DNA of 64,000 bases from positions 248,001-312,000 of the forward strand of contig NZ_JAIWJA010000003.1 of the NCBI RefSeq assembly GCF_020515695.1, in the 5' to 3' direction. A program made the translations under genes and the position numbers. Every line of letters begins with the position of its first letter. Position 1 is the stretch's first letter. The notes beneath the pieces were generated by a model, which saw only the letters and a list, made by a program, of their open reading frames with translations, was not told where the DNA came from and searched no databases. Below are positions 1-8,478 of this stretch, one piece after another. The DNA comes from Pseudomonas sp. MWU16-30317 (GTDB lineage: Bacteria; Pseudomonadota; Gammaproteobacteria; Pseudomonadales; Pseudomonadaceae).

Positions 1-393
1 ATCAATTCGGCGCCAGCTGCACGTCCTGCCGCACCGGCTGCATCGGCGGCGCCAGCTGGCCGTGGTCAGGGGCAACTGCGCCTGGCGGCGGGCACCCAAC
101 CTTGCGTGATCAAGGCCTTGAGCCTCAAGGAGGCGTTGCTGGTGGTCAAGCGCGGTGACGTGCTGCCGCAGGTGCTGGAAAGCGCGGTGCTCGATCTGGA
201 GCAGGGTGACAACGCTGAAGTGGCGCGCCTCAATGGTTACCTGCATGCCATCGTCGCCCATGAGCCCAAGCCTGACAGCGAGTGGCTGCAACTGACCTTC
301 CGCTTTGTCGACCAGGACGCCCAGAAGCTCGACTACATCTCGCGCCTGATCGCCCGTGGCTCGCAGCTCAAGCACTTTGTGCCTGGGGCCTGA
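1..393 (+). CDS. C-terminal part of an unidentified protein (5' end outside window)
   Basis: The frame is open from the first base of the window to a TGA at 391-393, about 130 codons, so the gene starts upstream. The first 30 or so residues are rich in Ala and Pro and look like an interdomain linker. The rest is a compact domain ending in a WLQLTFRFVDQDAQ segment followed by an amphipathic helix. That ending loosely resembles the last strand and tail of a PilZ-like domain, but this is a guess. In P. aeruginosa the gene beside the M23 peptidase and phoU is annotated as a response regulator, so a regulator with a C-terminal effector domain is possible. An internal GTG at 106 could mimic a start but has no ribosome site. 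Function unknown. Confidence 0.55.
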   Translation: MNSAPAARPAAPAASAAPAGRGQGQLRLAAGTQPCVIKALSLKEALLVVKRGDVLPQVLESAVLDLEQGDNAEVARLNGYLHAIVAHEPKPDSEWLQLTFRFVDQDAQKLDYISRLIARGSQLKHFVPGA

Positions 394-459
394 TATTGAT
401 GCAGTGCTTCTGCTGGCCTCTACGCGAGCGGAGCTCGTTTCCACAATGGATCACCGAAC

Positions 460-490
460 CTGTGGGAGCGGGTTCTGCCCGCGAAGGCGC
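460..490. repeat. REP element (single copy)
   Basis: Contains TGTGGGAGCGGGTTCTGCCC followed by GCGAAGGC, the Pseudomonas REP hairpin core. It lies in the 180-bp gap between the first gene and the M23 peptidase gene. Confidence 0.8.
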
Positions 491-573
491 CGGTACATTT
501 TGCGAATAATCCTGAGCCCTCCATCTGCTAGGCTTGGCGCTTGATTCCATGACCTGACTGACTGCTCATCGCC

Positions 574-1476
574 ATGCTCCAGCGCCTCACCTTGCTTTGC
601 AGTCTCCTGCTGGCCGCCGCTCCCCTGGCCGCCGCACCGACCATCTACAAATACACCGATGCCAATGGCGTGGTGACCTACACCGACAAACCCACCCGTG
701 GCGCGTCGGTGTTCGTGTTTCAGGACCGCATGGTCGAGCACCTCGAGCAGCAGGTGCACCTGGATGTCGATCGGCGCAGCAACAGCGCCATCTTTACCGC
801 CCGCAACGAGCTGTTCGCCCCGGTCGAGGTCGAGTTGCGCCTAAGCGGCTTGAGCAATGCCGCCCCAGGTACGCCGCAGAGCATCCGCAAACTGATACCA
901 GCGCGCAGCAGTGTGCGGTTGTTGGCGCTCAACGCGCAAAAGCCCGGGCAGGCGCTGCGTTATACCCAGGCTTTCAAGTACGCCCTGGGCAACCCCGGGC
1001 AGCAACCCGAGGGCTATCTGTACCCGCTGCCCTGGGTCGGCGGGCCGTTTCGCCTGAGTCAGGGGCCTGATGGCGCGTTCAGCCACACTGGGGTCAAGAG
1101 CCGTTACGCCATGGACATTGCCATGCCGGTGGGCACGCCGATCATTGCCGCGCGGGCGGGTACGGTGGTGAAGGTCGAGAACGGTCAGGCGGCAGGCGGC
1201 AGCGAGGCTTCGGGCAACTTCGTGCGGATCCTGCACGATGACGGCACCATGGGGGTGTATTTGCACTTGATGGAAGGGTCGGTGGTGGTGCGCGAGGGGC
1301 AGCAAGTCGCCGTCGGTACGTCGCTTGGGCGCTCGGGCAATACGGGTAACAGCACCGGGCCGCATCTGCATTTCGTGGTGCAGCGTAATACCGGGATGGG
1401 CTTGGAGTCGATTCCGTATCGGTTCAGTCAGCCGGTGCAGTCGCTGCCCAATTTTGCGGTGGGTGAGCGGCGCTAG
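574..1476 (+). CDS. Secreted M23 family metallopeptidase with N-terminal DUF4124
   Basis: 300 residues. A signal peptide covers residues 1-21 (hydrophobic core LTLLCSLLLAAAPLAAA). Directly after it is a DUF4124-type segment (IYKYTDANGVVTYTDKP). The C-terminal half is a LytM/M23 peptidase: the HTGVKSRYAMDIAMPVGTP region supplies the first zinc-binding His and Asp, and GPHLHFVVQ supplies the conserved HxH. M23 enzymes cut peptide cross-bridges in peptidoglycan, so a periplasmic cell-wall endopeptidase is the likely role; the zinc residues appear intact. The gene stands alone between two REP-containing gaps and is convergent with the CorC-family gene downstream. The ribosome site is weak, but the start is fixed by the signal peptide. 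Confidence 0.9.
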   Translation: MLQRLTLLCSLLLAAAPLAAAPTIYKYTDANGVVTYTDKPTRGASVFVFQDRMVEHLEQQVHLDVDRRSNSAIFTARNELFAPVEVELRLSGLSNAAPGTPQSIRKLIPARSSVRLLALNAQKPGQALRYTQAFKYALGNPGQQPEGYLYPLPWVGGPFRLSQGPDGAFSHTGVKSRYAMDIAMPVGTPIIAARAGTVVKVENGQAAGGSEASGNFVRILHDDGTMGVYLHLMEGSVVVREGQQVAVGTSLGRSGNTGNSTGPHLHFVVQRNTGMGLESIPYRFSQPVQSLPNFAVGERR

Positions 1477-1498
1477 CTGGATCTCTGGAAGCAGGCCC

Positions 1499-1573
1499 GG
1501 CCCTTCGCGAGCAAGCTATGCTCCCACAGTGTCTACCATACACATGTGGGAGCAAGGCTTGCCCGCGAAGAAT
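1499..1573. repeat. REP pair in inverted orientation
   Basis: Two facing REP copies (CCCTTCGCGAGCAAGC..GCTCCCACAG and CATGTGGGAGCAAGGCTTGC..GCGAAG) form a long imperfect dyad between two convergent genes. It may act as a transcription barrier. Confidence 0.85.
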
Positions 1574-1590
1574 GGCGCAAGGCCACCGCA

Positions 1591-2931
1591 TCAATCGATT
1601 TTGACGACCTTGGCCAGCACGATTTTCGGGCCCTTCATCTTTTTCAGGATGATGCGCAAGCCTTCGACTTCGAGCACTTCCTCTTCCTCGGGTACCCGCT
1701 TGAGCGTTTCGTAGATGAGCCCGGCCAGGGTCTCCGCCTCGATGTGGTCAAGGTCGATGCCCAGCAGGCGCTCGAGCTTGAACAACGGCGTATCACCGCG
1801 CACCAGCAGCTTGCCGGGCTGATAGGCGAGGATACCGCGCTCGGCCTTGCGGTGTTCGTCCTGAATGTCGCCGACCAGCACTTCCAGCACGTCTTCCATG
1901 GTCAGGTAGCCGATCACTTTTGCGTCGGCTTCCTCGACCAATGCGAAGTGCGCTGCGCCTTTGCGGAACTGCTCCAGCAGGCGCGACAGCGGCATGTGCT
2001 TGCTGACACGCTCCAGCGGGCGCAGCAGCTCGGCGAGGTTGAAGGTTTCCGGCAGGTGATCCAGTGCTGCCAGTTCCAGCAGCAGGTCCTTGATGTGCAG
2101 CAGGCCGACGAACTCGCCGCGCTGGTTGTCGTACACCGGGTAGCGGCTGAACTTGTGGCGGCGGAACAGCGCGAGGATTTCCTTCAGCGGCGCGTTGGCG
2201 TCGAGGGTGATGAGGTCTTCGCGGGAGTTGGCCCAGTCGACTACCTCCAGCTCGCCCATCTCCACCGCCGAGGCCAGCACGCGCATGCCTTGGTCGCTAG
2301 GGTCCTGGCCGCGGCTGGAGTGCAGGATCAGCTTGAGTTCTTCACGGCTGTAGTGATGCTCGTGATGCGGCCCGGGTTCGCCCTGGCCGGCAATGCGCAA
2401 GATGCCGTTGGCGCTGGCGTTGAGCAGGTAGATGGCCGGGTACATGCACCAGTAGAACAGGTACAGCGGCACCGCCGTCCACAGCGAGAGCAGTTCCGGC
2501 TTGCGGATGGCCCAGGATTTGGGCGCCAGCTCGCCGACCACGATGTGCAGGTACGAAATCACAAAAAAGGCGCTGAAGAACGATGCGCCCTTGATCACCT
2601 CTGGCGACTGCACGCCCAAGGCGCCCAGTACGGGCTCCAGCAGGTGCGCGAAGGCCGGCTCGCCGACCCAGCCCAGGCCCAGCGAAGCCAGGGTGATACC
2701 CAGCTGGCAAGCGGACAGATAGGCGTCGAGCTGGTTGTGCACGGTGCGCAGGATCTGCCCGCGCCAGCCGTTCTGCTCGGCGATGGCTTCAACCTTGGTG
2801 GAGCGCAGCTTGACCATGGCGAACTCGGCGGCAACGAAGAAGCCGTTGAGCAAGACCAGTACAAGTGCGAAAAGAATCATGCCGAAATCGGCGAAAATCG
2901 AGGCGAGGGACAAGCCAGGGGAAGGGTCCAT
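1591..2931 (-). CDS. CorC/HlyC-family membrane protein (CNNM, two CBS, CorC_HlyC domains)
   Basis: 446 residues. Residues 1-200 form a CNNM (DUF21) membrane domain with an N-terminal helix (FGMILFALVLVLLNGFFVAAEF) carrying the family's AAEFAM motif and further helices near 80-190. Residues about 210-350 hold two CBS repeats, including KFSRYPVYDNQRGEFVGLLHIKDLL. The final 80 residues are a CorC_HlyC transporter-associated domain. The architecture matches bacterial CorB/CorC-like proteins linked to magnesium or cobalt efflux; the annotation 'hemolysin' for this family is historical. It lies upstream of phoR in the same orientation, with a 133-bp gap, so is probably transcribed separately. The transported ion cannot be told from the sequence. 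Confidence 0.9.
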   Translation of the reverse strand: MDPSPGLSLASIFADFGMILFALVLVLLNGFFVAAEFAMVKLRSTKVEAIAEQNGWRGQILRTVHNQLDAYLSACQLGITLASLGLGWVGEPAFAHLLEPVLGALGVQSPEVIKGASFFSAFFVISYLHIVVGELAPKSWAIRKPELLSLWTAVPLYLFYWCMYPAIYLLNASANGILRIAGQGEPGPHHEHHYSREELKLILHSSRGQDPSDQGMRVLASAVEMGELEVVDWANSREDLITLDANAPLKEILALFRRHKFSRYPVYDNQRGEFVGLLHIKDLLLELAALDHLPETFNLAELLRPLERVSKHMPLSRLLEQFRKGAAHFALVEEADAKVIGYLTMEDVLEVLVGDIQDEHRKAERGILAYQPGKLLVRGDTPLFKLERLLGIDLDHIEAETLAGLIYETLKRVPEEEEVLEVEGLRIILKKMKGPKIVLAKVVKID

Positions 2932-3064
2932 GATGGAGTTTTACGGGTTCCGTATAGCTGATTCGGTTAGGTGTCGTGGCATCCACGCCACCGACAAGAG
3001 TCGATCAATGTAGCGGCTGCTGTTTGCCTTGCATAGGGGGTGTCCGTTCAACGGTCGCGGCAAA

Positions 3065-4393
3065 TCAGCCCTCTTCAGGGCTGTAGGCTTCCAGTTGTGT
3101 TGCTATTTGTTGCTGAGGAAAGTGGCAAGTGAAGGTGCTGCCACGGTTGGGCACGCTGCTGATCTCCAGGCGGCCACGATGGCGCAGCAACACGTGCTTG
3201 ACGATTGCCAGGCCCAGGCCAGTGCCGCCGGTATTGGAGCTACGGCTCGAATCGACCCGGTAGAAACGTTCGGTCAGGCGCGGTATGTGCTTGGCCTCGA
3301 TACCGATTCCCGAGTCCTGCACGCTAAGGTGTGCGCCCTGTGCGTCGTGCCACCAGCGCACATGAATCTGACCGCCGTCGGGGGTGTATTTCACGGCGTT
3401 GAACACCAGGTTGGAAAACGCGCTGCGCAGTTCCGGCTCGCTGCCCTTGAGGTGCAAAGTCGGGTCGGCTTCGAGGGTGATGGTCTGATTGCGGGTGCCC
3501 GAGAGCGCCCGGGCGTCGCCCTTGATGGTGCGCAGCAGGTGATCGATGGCCACCGGGTGGCTTTCCGAGGGGTAGTCGGTGGCTTCCAGCTTGGCCAGCA
3601 ACAGCAGGTCGTTGAGCAGCGTCTGCATCCGTTCGCCTTGTGTCTGCATCTGCTGCAATGGTCGCTGCCAGCGGGTCGGCAGGTCGTCGCCGTTGTCGAG
3701 CAGGGTTTCCAGGTAGCCGGTGATTACCGTCAATGGTGTGCGCAGCTCGTGGGAGACGTTGGCGATGAAGTCCTTGCGCATCTGTTCGAGCTGATGCAAT
3801 CGGGTCATGTCGCGTACCAGCAGCAGATGCTCGTTGTTGCCGTAGCGGGTGATCAGCAGTTGCAGGCGCACCTTGTCGTTGACGGGCGAGGGGATCTCCA
3901 GGGGGTCGGCGTAGTTGCCATGGGCGAAGTACTCCTTGAAGCGCGGATGGCGTACCAGGTTGGTCACCGGCTGACCGCTGTCCTGGGGGGTCTTGAGGCC
4001 CAGCAGCAACTGAGCTGCGGGGTTCCACCACTCGAGGTTGCCGTCGCTGTCGAGCATCACCACGGCGTCACGCAGGGCGGCGGTGGACTCCTGGATGCGG
4101 TCGATCACCGCTTGCAGGCGCGCGCGCACACGCTGGTCACGACGCTGCAGGGTGTAGATGCTGTCGAAAACATCGCCCCACAGGCCGACACCTTCAGGCG
4201 GCGCCTGATCGGGTTTCTGATCGCGCAACCACAGGTGCAGGCGCAGCAGTTGCTTGAGGGTGTAGGCCAGGTACAGCGCCAGGCCGATAGCCAGGCAGAG
4301 CCCATAGTGGCCGGTGAACAGCCCGAGCAGCAGGCAGGTGCCGAGCAGCAACACCATGTGGCGAATCAATATGCCGTGCCAGTTCTGGTTCAA
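3065..4393 (-). CDS. phoR: Phosphate regulon sensor histidine kinase PhoR
   Basis: 442 residues. Two closely spaced N-terminal transmembrane helices (residues about 10-45) leave almost no periplasmic loop, typical of PhoR. A PAS domain follows (about 95-195). The H box FIANVSHELRTPL carries the phosphorylated His near residue 213. N box (NLVFNAVKYT), G1 (DSGIGI) and G2 (GGTGLGLAIVKH) motifs are all present. PhoR phosphorylates PhoB under phosphate starvation and receives its signal through the Pst transporter and PhoU. It lies 83 bp downstream of phoB in the same orientation, and probably shares the phoB promoter with its Pho box. Confidence 0.97.
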   Translation of the reverse strand: MNQNWHGILIRHMVLLLGTCLLLGLFTGHYGLCLAIGLALYLAYTLKQLLRLHLWLRDQKPDQAPPEGVGLWGDVFDSIYTLQRRDQRVRARLQAVIDRIQESTAALRDAVVMLDSDGNLEWWNPAAQLLLGLKTPQDSGQPVTNLVRHPRFKEYFAHGNYADPLEIPSPVNDKVRLQLLITRYGNNEHLLLVRDMTRLHQLEQMRKDFIANVSHELRTPLTVITGYLETLLDNGDDLPTRWQRPLQQMQTQGERMQTLLNDLLLLAKLEATDYPSESHPVAIDHLLRTIKGDARALSGTRNQTITLEADPTLHLKGSEPELRSAFSNLVFNAVKYTPDGGQIHVRWWHDAQGAHLSVQDSGIGIEAKHIPRLTERFYRVDSSRSSNTGGTGLGLAIVKHVLLRHRGRLEISSVPNRGSTFTCHFPQQQIATQLEAYSPEEG

Positions 4394-4476
4394 TTGCTGT
4401 CGCGTCCTTACTCGTCACGCCGGGCCGGCATCGTTCGAGCCGGTCGAGCAGTCTTCATGCCGTTCGGGCCGGGGGA

Positions 4477-5166
4477 TCAGCTTTTGGTAGAGAAGCGGTA
4501 GCCAGTGCCGCGCACGGTTTGTACCAGATTTTCGTAAGCATCGCCCAAAGCCTTGCGCAGTCGGCGGATGTGCACATCCACGGTGCGCTCTTCGACATAG
4601 ACGTTGCCGCCCCACACCTGATCGAGCAGCTGCCCACGAGTATAGGCACGCTCCTGGTGGGTCATGAAGAACTGCAGCAGGCGATATTCGGTAGGGCCCA
4701 TGTCGGCGGGCTTGCCGTCGATGGTCACGCGGTGGCTGATAGGGTCGAGCAGCAGGCCGCCGATCTCGATCGGCGTTTCGCCATCGCTCGGCCCGGCGCG
4801 ACGCAGCACGGCCTTGAGCCGCGCGACCAGCTCGCGAGGCGAGAACGGCTTGGTGATGTAGTCGTCGGCGCCCACTTCGAGGCCCTGGATCTTGTTGTCT
4901 TCTTCACCCTTGGCGGTGAGCATGATGATCGGGATGTCGCCCGTCATCTCGTCGCGCTTGAGGCGCCGCGCCAGCTCGATACCGGAGGTGCCGGGCAGCA
5001 TCCAGTCGAGCAGGATCAGGTCGGGCTTGCGATCGACGATGATGGCGTGAGCCTGCTGGGCGTTTTCAGCCTCGAGGCAGTCGTAGCCGGCCATTTCCAG
5101 CGCGACGGCGATCATTTCGCGAATCGGCGCTTCGTCGTCAACGATCAGAATGCTCCTGCCAGCCAT
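4477..5166 (-). CDS. phoB: Phosphate regulon response regulator PhoB
   Basis: 229 residues from the ATG at 5166. A TTG two codons upstream is also in frame, but the ATG is better placed after the GAGG about 7 nt ahead. The receiver domain (residues 1-120) begins [13 protein letters not shown], has the acceptor Asp in [10 protein letters not shown], and the conserved Lys in DYITKPFSP. The C-terminal winged helix (about 130-229) has the OmpR-type recognition helix region [17 protein letters not shown]. PhoB binds Pho boxes and activates phosphate-starvation genes. One such box lies in its own upstream region (5219-5236), consistent with autoregulation. Confidence 0.97.
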   Translation of the reverse strand: MAGRSILIVDDEAPIREMIAVALEMAGYDCLEAENAQQAHAIIVDRKPDLILLDWMLPGTSGIELARRLKRDEMTGDIPIIMLTAKGEEDNKIQGLEVGADDYITKPFSPRELVARLKAVLRRAGPSDGETPIEIGGLLLDPISHRVTIDGKPADMGPTEYRLLQFFMTHQERAYTRGQLLDQVWGGNVYVEERTVDVHIRRLRKALGDAYENLVQTVRGTGYRFSTKS

Positions 5167-5218
5167 GCTCAAACCTCGTGGTGATCGGGTGTCTTGCGCC
5201 GCATTAGATAACGGAATT

Positions 5219-5236
5219 ATTGCAGTCGTGTGACAG
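5219..5236 (-). promoter_or_regulatory. Pho box upstream of phoB
   Basis: Read on the minus strand the sequence is CTGTCACACGACTGCAAT: two direct CTG-containing half-repeats spaced 11 bp apart, matching the CTGTCAT-N4-CTGTCAT consensus. It starts about 53 bp upstream of the phoB ATG. Confidence 0.8.
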
Positions 5237-5316
5237 GGGAACTGTAGGGTACCAACTTAGTCGAAAACGGCTAAGCTGTTATTCCTTCAGGGCATACACT
5301 CAAGAGGTGATTTTCA

Positions 5317-5712
5317 ATGGTTCAACGTACCTTGACCTGGATGGCGCTCGCGGGCGCCGTCGTCCTGGCAATGCCGGGCCTGGCAATGGCTGAACGTCCC
5401 AAAGCCAACGATGGCATGGTGGTCGACAGCAAGGGCATGACGCTTTACACCTATTCCGATGACACCCCTGGCAACTCGGCGTGCAACGACAAATGCGCGC
5501 AAAACTGGCCGCCTGTACTCGCTTCCGCCAGCGACACCGGGACTGAGAACGGTGACTGGAGCATCATCACCCGCAAGGACGGTAAAAAGCAGTGGGCGCT
5601 GATGGACAGCCCGCTCTACACCTATATCGGCGACAAGAAGAAAGGCGACATGACCGGTGACGGCAAGGGCGAAGGCAAATGGGCCATGGCGACCATGGAC
5701 GGCGCCGACTGA
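5317..5712 (+). CDS. Small secreted protein of the Yx(FWY)xxD repeat family
   Basis: 131 residues with a clear signal peptide (WMALAGAVVLAMPGLAMA, cleavage after AMA near residue 25). The mature part contains two copies of the repeat seen in COG4315/PF03640 proteins (LYTYSDD and LYTYIGD) and a Cys pair in NSACNDKCAQNWPP. There is no lipobox, so it should be periplasmic or secreted and soluble. The family has no settled function. It is divergent from phoB across about 150 bp containing the Pho box, so Pho control is possible but not shown. An AGAGG precedes the ATG. Confidence 0.85.
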   Translation: MVQRTLTWMALAGAVVLAMPGLAMAERPKANDGMVVDSKGMTLYTYSDDTPGNSACNDKCAQNWPPVLASASDTGTENGDWSIITRKDGKKQWALMDSPLYTYIGDKKKGDMTGDGKGEGKWAMATMDGAD

Positions 5713-5740
5713 TCGCGCCCGGCGCCGCGCTGATCCCGCC

Positions 5741-6631
5741 TCAGCGCAACGCGTAGTCCAGCACGATCCCGAGGAAAATCAGCAGCCCCGCCCAGTGATT
5801 GTGCAAAAACGCCTTGAAACACGCCATGCGCTCGCGCTGGCGTGTTTGCCAATACTCCCAGGCAAAACACAGCGCCGCGCCCAGCAGCCCGAGCTGGTAC
5901 CAGTGGCCCAGCCCGAATTGATTACCCGCCAGCAGCAGGCACACCAGCGTCAGGCCCTGCAGGATGGCGATAATCATGCGATCCGCCTCACCGAACAGAA
6001 TCGCCGTCGACTTGACCCCGATCAGCAGATCGTCATCGCGGTCGGTCATCGCGTAATACGTGTCGTAGGCCACCGTCCACAGCAGATTGGCGATATACAG
6101 CAGCCATGCCGCCGCCGGCAGATGCCCGGTCTCGGCGGTGAACGCCATGGGCATGCCCCACGAAAACGCCGCGCCCAGCACCACTTGCGGGTAATAGGTG
6201 TAGCGCTTCATGAACGGGTAGCTGGCGGCCAGTACCAGGCCTCCGATCGACAGCCACAGGGTGGCCGCGTTGGTGCACAGTGCCAGCCCGAAACTGATGA
6301 TGATCAGCACCGCAAACAACGCCAGGGCCTCACGGGTGCGAATCCTGCCGGCCGCGATAGGCCGCTGCGCAGTGCGTTTGACGTGACCGTCGACCTTGCG
6401 ATCGGCCACGTCATTGATCACGCAACCGGCCGCGCGCATGAAGATCACCCCCAGCACGAAGATCACCACATTGCCCAGCGACGGCCTGCCGGCGCCGGCT
6501 ATCCATAGCGCCCACAACGTCGGCCACAACAGCAGATAGATGCCGATGGGCTTGTCGATGCGCGTCAGCTGGACGAAGTCCCAGGCGCGAGGGTGCAGGC
6601 GGTTGAGGGACTTGAGCAGGTTCAGGTACAT
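5741..6631 (-). CDS. ubiA: 4-hydroxybenzoate polyprenyltransferase UbiA
   Basis: 296 residues from the ATG at 6631, preceded by AGGAG; the frame is open for 36 more codons upstream, but that stretch is shared with ubiC and gives a non-conserved tail. Multiple transmembrane helices. Both Asp-rich prenyl-diphosphate motifs are present: NDVADRKVD (about residue 70) and [12 protein letters not shown] (about 190-200). It attaches the polyprenyl chain to 4-hydroxybenzoate in ubiquinone synthesis, in the inner membrane. Its start overlaps the end of ubiC by 10 bp, so the pair is translated from one message. Convergent with the secreted-protein gene, 28 bp away. Confidence 0.97.
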   Translation of the reverse strand: MYLNLLKSLNRLHPRAWDFVQLTRIDKPIGIYLLLWPTLWALWIAGAGRPSLGNVVIFVLGVIFMRAAGCVINDVADRKVDGHVKRTAQRPIAAGRIRTREALALFAVLIIISFGLALCTNAATLWLSIGGLVLAASYPFMKRYTYYPQVVLGAAFSWGMPMAFTAETGHLPAAAWLLYIANLLWTVAYDTYYAMTDRDDDLLIGVKSTAILFGEADRMIIAILQGLTLVCLLLAGNQFGLGHWYQLGLLGAALCFAWEYWQTRQRERMACFKAFLHNHWAGLLIFLGIVLDYALR

Positions 6632-7185
6632 CCAGGGCTCTCCTGAGAGGGAAGGGCGGCGTGCCACAGTGCCGGCAGGAACACTTCGGCCACCAGCACC
6701 CCGAGGCCATCGCGGTCGAAGCGCGAGCGGCGCGCCCACAGGCCGGCCTGCGCGATCTCTGCAGGTAGCCAGGCGGCTGGATAGTGGCAGGTTTGCAGGG
6801 GCTGGCGGGTGAAGGCCGGGTCACTGAACAGTAGCTCGCCCAATGAGCGGCTGCCGAGCACATCGAGGCGCAGGTCGGTGGCTTCGAGCGCCGCCTGACC
6901 CGCGATGCTGCGGGCGAACACCCAAGGCGTGTCGACGCCCAGCAGATACACCTCGCGCACCCAGCCGATGCTGGCGCCGGGCAATTGCAGCGCCGCGCAC
7001 TCGTCGTCGCGCAGGGTTTGCCAGCCCTCGAAGAGTGGCCGCACCGTGAATCGGCCCGCAGCCAGGCGGGTCAGGCGCCGCGTCAGCGAGCCTGGGTCCA
7101 GCAGCCAGTCGAGGGTCGTGGGATCGGTATCGGGAGCGCCATCGCGCCATGTCGGGGAATGCAATTCGTGCGGCACAATGAACAT
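6622..7185 (-). CDS. ubiC: Chorismate--pyruvate lyase UbiC
   Basis: 187 residues if translation starts at the ATG at 7185, the usual length for Pseudomonas UbiC; the frame is open 52 codons further upstream but those residues lack family similarity. Recognisable motifs are the [12 protein letters not shown] segment, [14 protein letters not shown] (conserved Arg), and the C-terminal WARRSRF and [11 protein letters not shown]. The enzyme converts chorismate to 4-hydroxybenzoate and pyruvate, feeding UbiA encoded immediately downstream with an overlap. It is divergent from the rubredoxin gene across about 136 bp. Confidence 0.93.
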   Translation of the reverse strand: MFIVPHELHSPTWRDGAPDTDPTTLDWLLDPGSLTRRLTRLAAGRFTVRPLFEGWQTLRDDECAALQLPGASIGWVREVYLLGVDTPWVFARSIAGQAALEATDLRLDVLGSRSLGELLFSDPAFTRQPLQTCHYPAAWLPAEIAQAGLWARRSRFDRDGLGVLVAEVFLPALWHAALPSQESPGCT

Positions 7186-7321
7186 CTGTGACGGCCAGAG
7201 AGGGCGCGAGCTTAGCATGATTGGCGCATGGCTCGCGCTGGCGCAGGGCTTGCATCCTCCTCGCCACATCAGTAAAAGACCCCTTTTGAGCGCGTCGACC
7301 GCGTCGATATGAGGAATCAGC

Positions 7322-7489
7322 ATGAAAAAGTGGCAATGCATCGTCTGCGGCCTGATCTATGACGAACGCGACGGCTGGCCGGATGACGGTATCGCCCCCG
7401 GCACCCTGTGGCAGGACGTCCCCGAAGACTGGCTGTGTCCCGACTGCGGCGTCGGCAAGATGGACTTCGAAATGATAGAGATCGGCTAA
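7322..7489 (+). CDS. rubA: Rubredoxin
   Basis: 55 residues, a short gene easily missed. Two CxxC(G) iron-binding knuckles are intact: CIVCG at residues 6-10 and CPDCG at 39-43, with the family's [16 protein letters not shown] and EDWLCPDC segments between. Rubredoxins carry one electron on a single Fe(SCys)4 centre; in Pseudomonas they serve alkane hydroxylase and oxidative-stress reductases. A GAGG lies about 6 nt upstream of the ATG. In P. aeruginosa this spot carries two tandem rubredoxin genes and a reductase gene; here only one rubredoxin is seen before the HU gene. Confidence 0.96.
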   Translation: MKKWQCIVCGLIYDERDGWPDDGIAPGTLWQDVPEDWLCPDCGVGKMDFEMIEIG

Positions 7490-7725
7490 GCGCGCCGCGG
7501 CGTCCATTGACCTTGAATCAAGCGGCTGGATGGTTGTCAGGGCTGTCTATCGGAATAACCCTGATTTTTCTGTCACAAACCGCTGTTGCCTACTGGCGCG
7601 GCATTGCATGGCGTGCCATCCTCACTCGGTCTGCCGCGGCTTAGAGCCTGCGGCGCTCACCGCGCCGTTGCGGGGGTCATGGCAACGGACATAAAAACAA
7701 AAATCTATAACAAGAGGCTTTACCC

Positions 7726-8001
7726 ATGCGCAAACCAGATCTGGCAACCGCAATCGCTGAAAAAGCAGACCTCACCAAAGAACAAGCCAACCGCGTACTC
7801 AATGCCGTGCTCGAAGAGATCACCGGCGCGCTGCACCGCAAGGACAGCGTCACCCTGGTCGGTTTCGGCACCTTCCTGCAGCGTCACCGCGGCGCGCGTA
7901 CTGGCAAGAATCCGCAGACGGGCGAGCCGGTGAAGATCAAGGCCAGTAACACCGTGGCGTTCAAGCCTGGGAAGTTTTTGAAGGATAGTGTCAATCCTTG
8001 A
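7726..8001 (+). CDS. HU-family DNA-binding protein
   Basis: 91 residues, the full HU/IHF length. The conserved beta-arm signature GFGTFLQRHRGARTGKNPQTG and the terminal VAFKPGKFLKD are present, and the N-terminal helices (DLATAIAEKADLTKEQANRVLNA) match HU. It is a nucleoid protein that bends DNA and binds with little sequence specificity. AGAGG lies 8 nt before the ATG. Pseudomonas carries several hup paralogues (hupA, hupB, hupN); I cannot assign which one from sequence alone. A hairpin terminator follows the stop. Confidence 0.93.
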   Translation: MRKPDLATAIAEKADLTKEQANRVLNAVLEEITGALHRKDSVTLVGFGTFLQRHRGARTGKNPQTGEPVKIKASNTVAFKPGKFLKDSVNP

Positions 8002-8022
8002 TACCAGGCTGATGCATGATGA

Positions 8023-8056
8023 ATGGGCATTCCGGTCGGGCTGGAATGCCCATTTT
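8023..8056. terminator. Bidirectional hairpin terminator between HU gene and minus-strand accessory gene
   Basis: Perfect 11-bp stem ATGGGCATTCC / GGAATGCCCAT with a 9-nt loop followed by a short T run. It separates the HU stop from the convergent stop at 8059. Confidence 0.85.
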
Positions 8057-8058
8057 GC

Positions 8059-8478
8059 TTACGGCTGCGTAGCCGTCAGGTCGATATCGAAGAACTTCAC
8101 GCCTTCATCTTGATAGGTAGCTCTACTGGAAAAATCCAGGACTTGGCCCACCACCAACACCTTGATTCGGCCCCCTTCAACCTTTATCACTGCAGGTTCT
8201 CGCGTGCGCAAAAATGCATGACTATCCTGCAGCTCTCCCACCGATGAGCTACCGGCCATAGTACGGCGAATAAAGTAATGATAAACGAATGGTACTGTGG
8301 CTCCGCCCGAGTCTTGAATTGCGCCATATACGCTTACGTGATCGTTGACTGGAACGTCCAGAACGACCTTGGCTAGCAAGGGTTGTTCGTGACTTGTGGT
8401 CCATATCCAAAAGGCTTGGCACAAGCAAATAAAAGCGAGTGCCACTATAATAGAACTAGAAACCCTTTGCTTTGGCAT
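8059..8478 (-). CDS. Predicted membrane-anchored protein, candidate immunity to the adjacent Ntox44 toxin
   Basis: 139 residues with no recognised family. Residues 8-28 (SSSIIVALAFICLCQAFWIW) form one transmembrane helix or uncleaved signal anchor; the remainder (about 110 residues) looks like a small beta-rich periplasmic domain. The start overlaps the end of the toxin gene by 23 bp, the spacing expected for translational coupling of a toxin with its immunity gene. Composition is clearly AT-richer than the flanking core genes, suggesting horizontal acquisition. If it is an immunity protein, its topology would imply the toxin acts in the periplasm. That role is inferred from position, not from homology. 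Confidence 0.6.
   Translation of the reverse strand: MPKQRVSSSIIVALAFICLCQAFWIWTTSHEQPLLAKVVLDVPVNDHVSVYGAIQDSGGATVPFVYHYFIRRTMAGSSSVGELQDSHAFLRTREPAVIKVEGGRIKVLVVGQVLDFSSRATYQDEGVKFFDIDLTATQP

Noticed and set aside
1546..2961. A 471-codon plus-strand frame opposite the CorC-family gene
   Set aside because: The minus-strand protein has unmistakable CNNM, CBS and CorC domains; the plus-strand frame has none.
7490..7725. A small membrane protein between rubredoxin and HU (LSIGITLIFLSQTAVAYW)
   Set aside because: The frame has no start with a ribosome site and arises partly from the rubredoxin gene in another frame; treated as non-coding leader of the HU gene.
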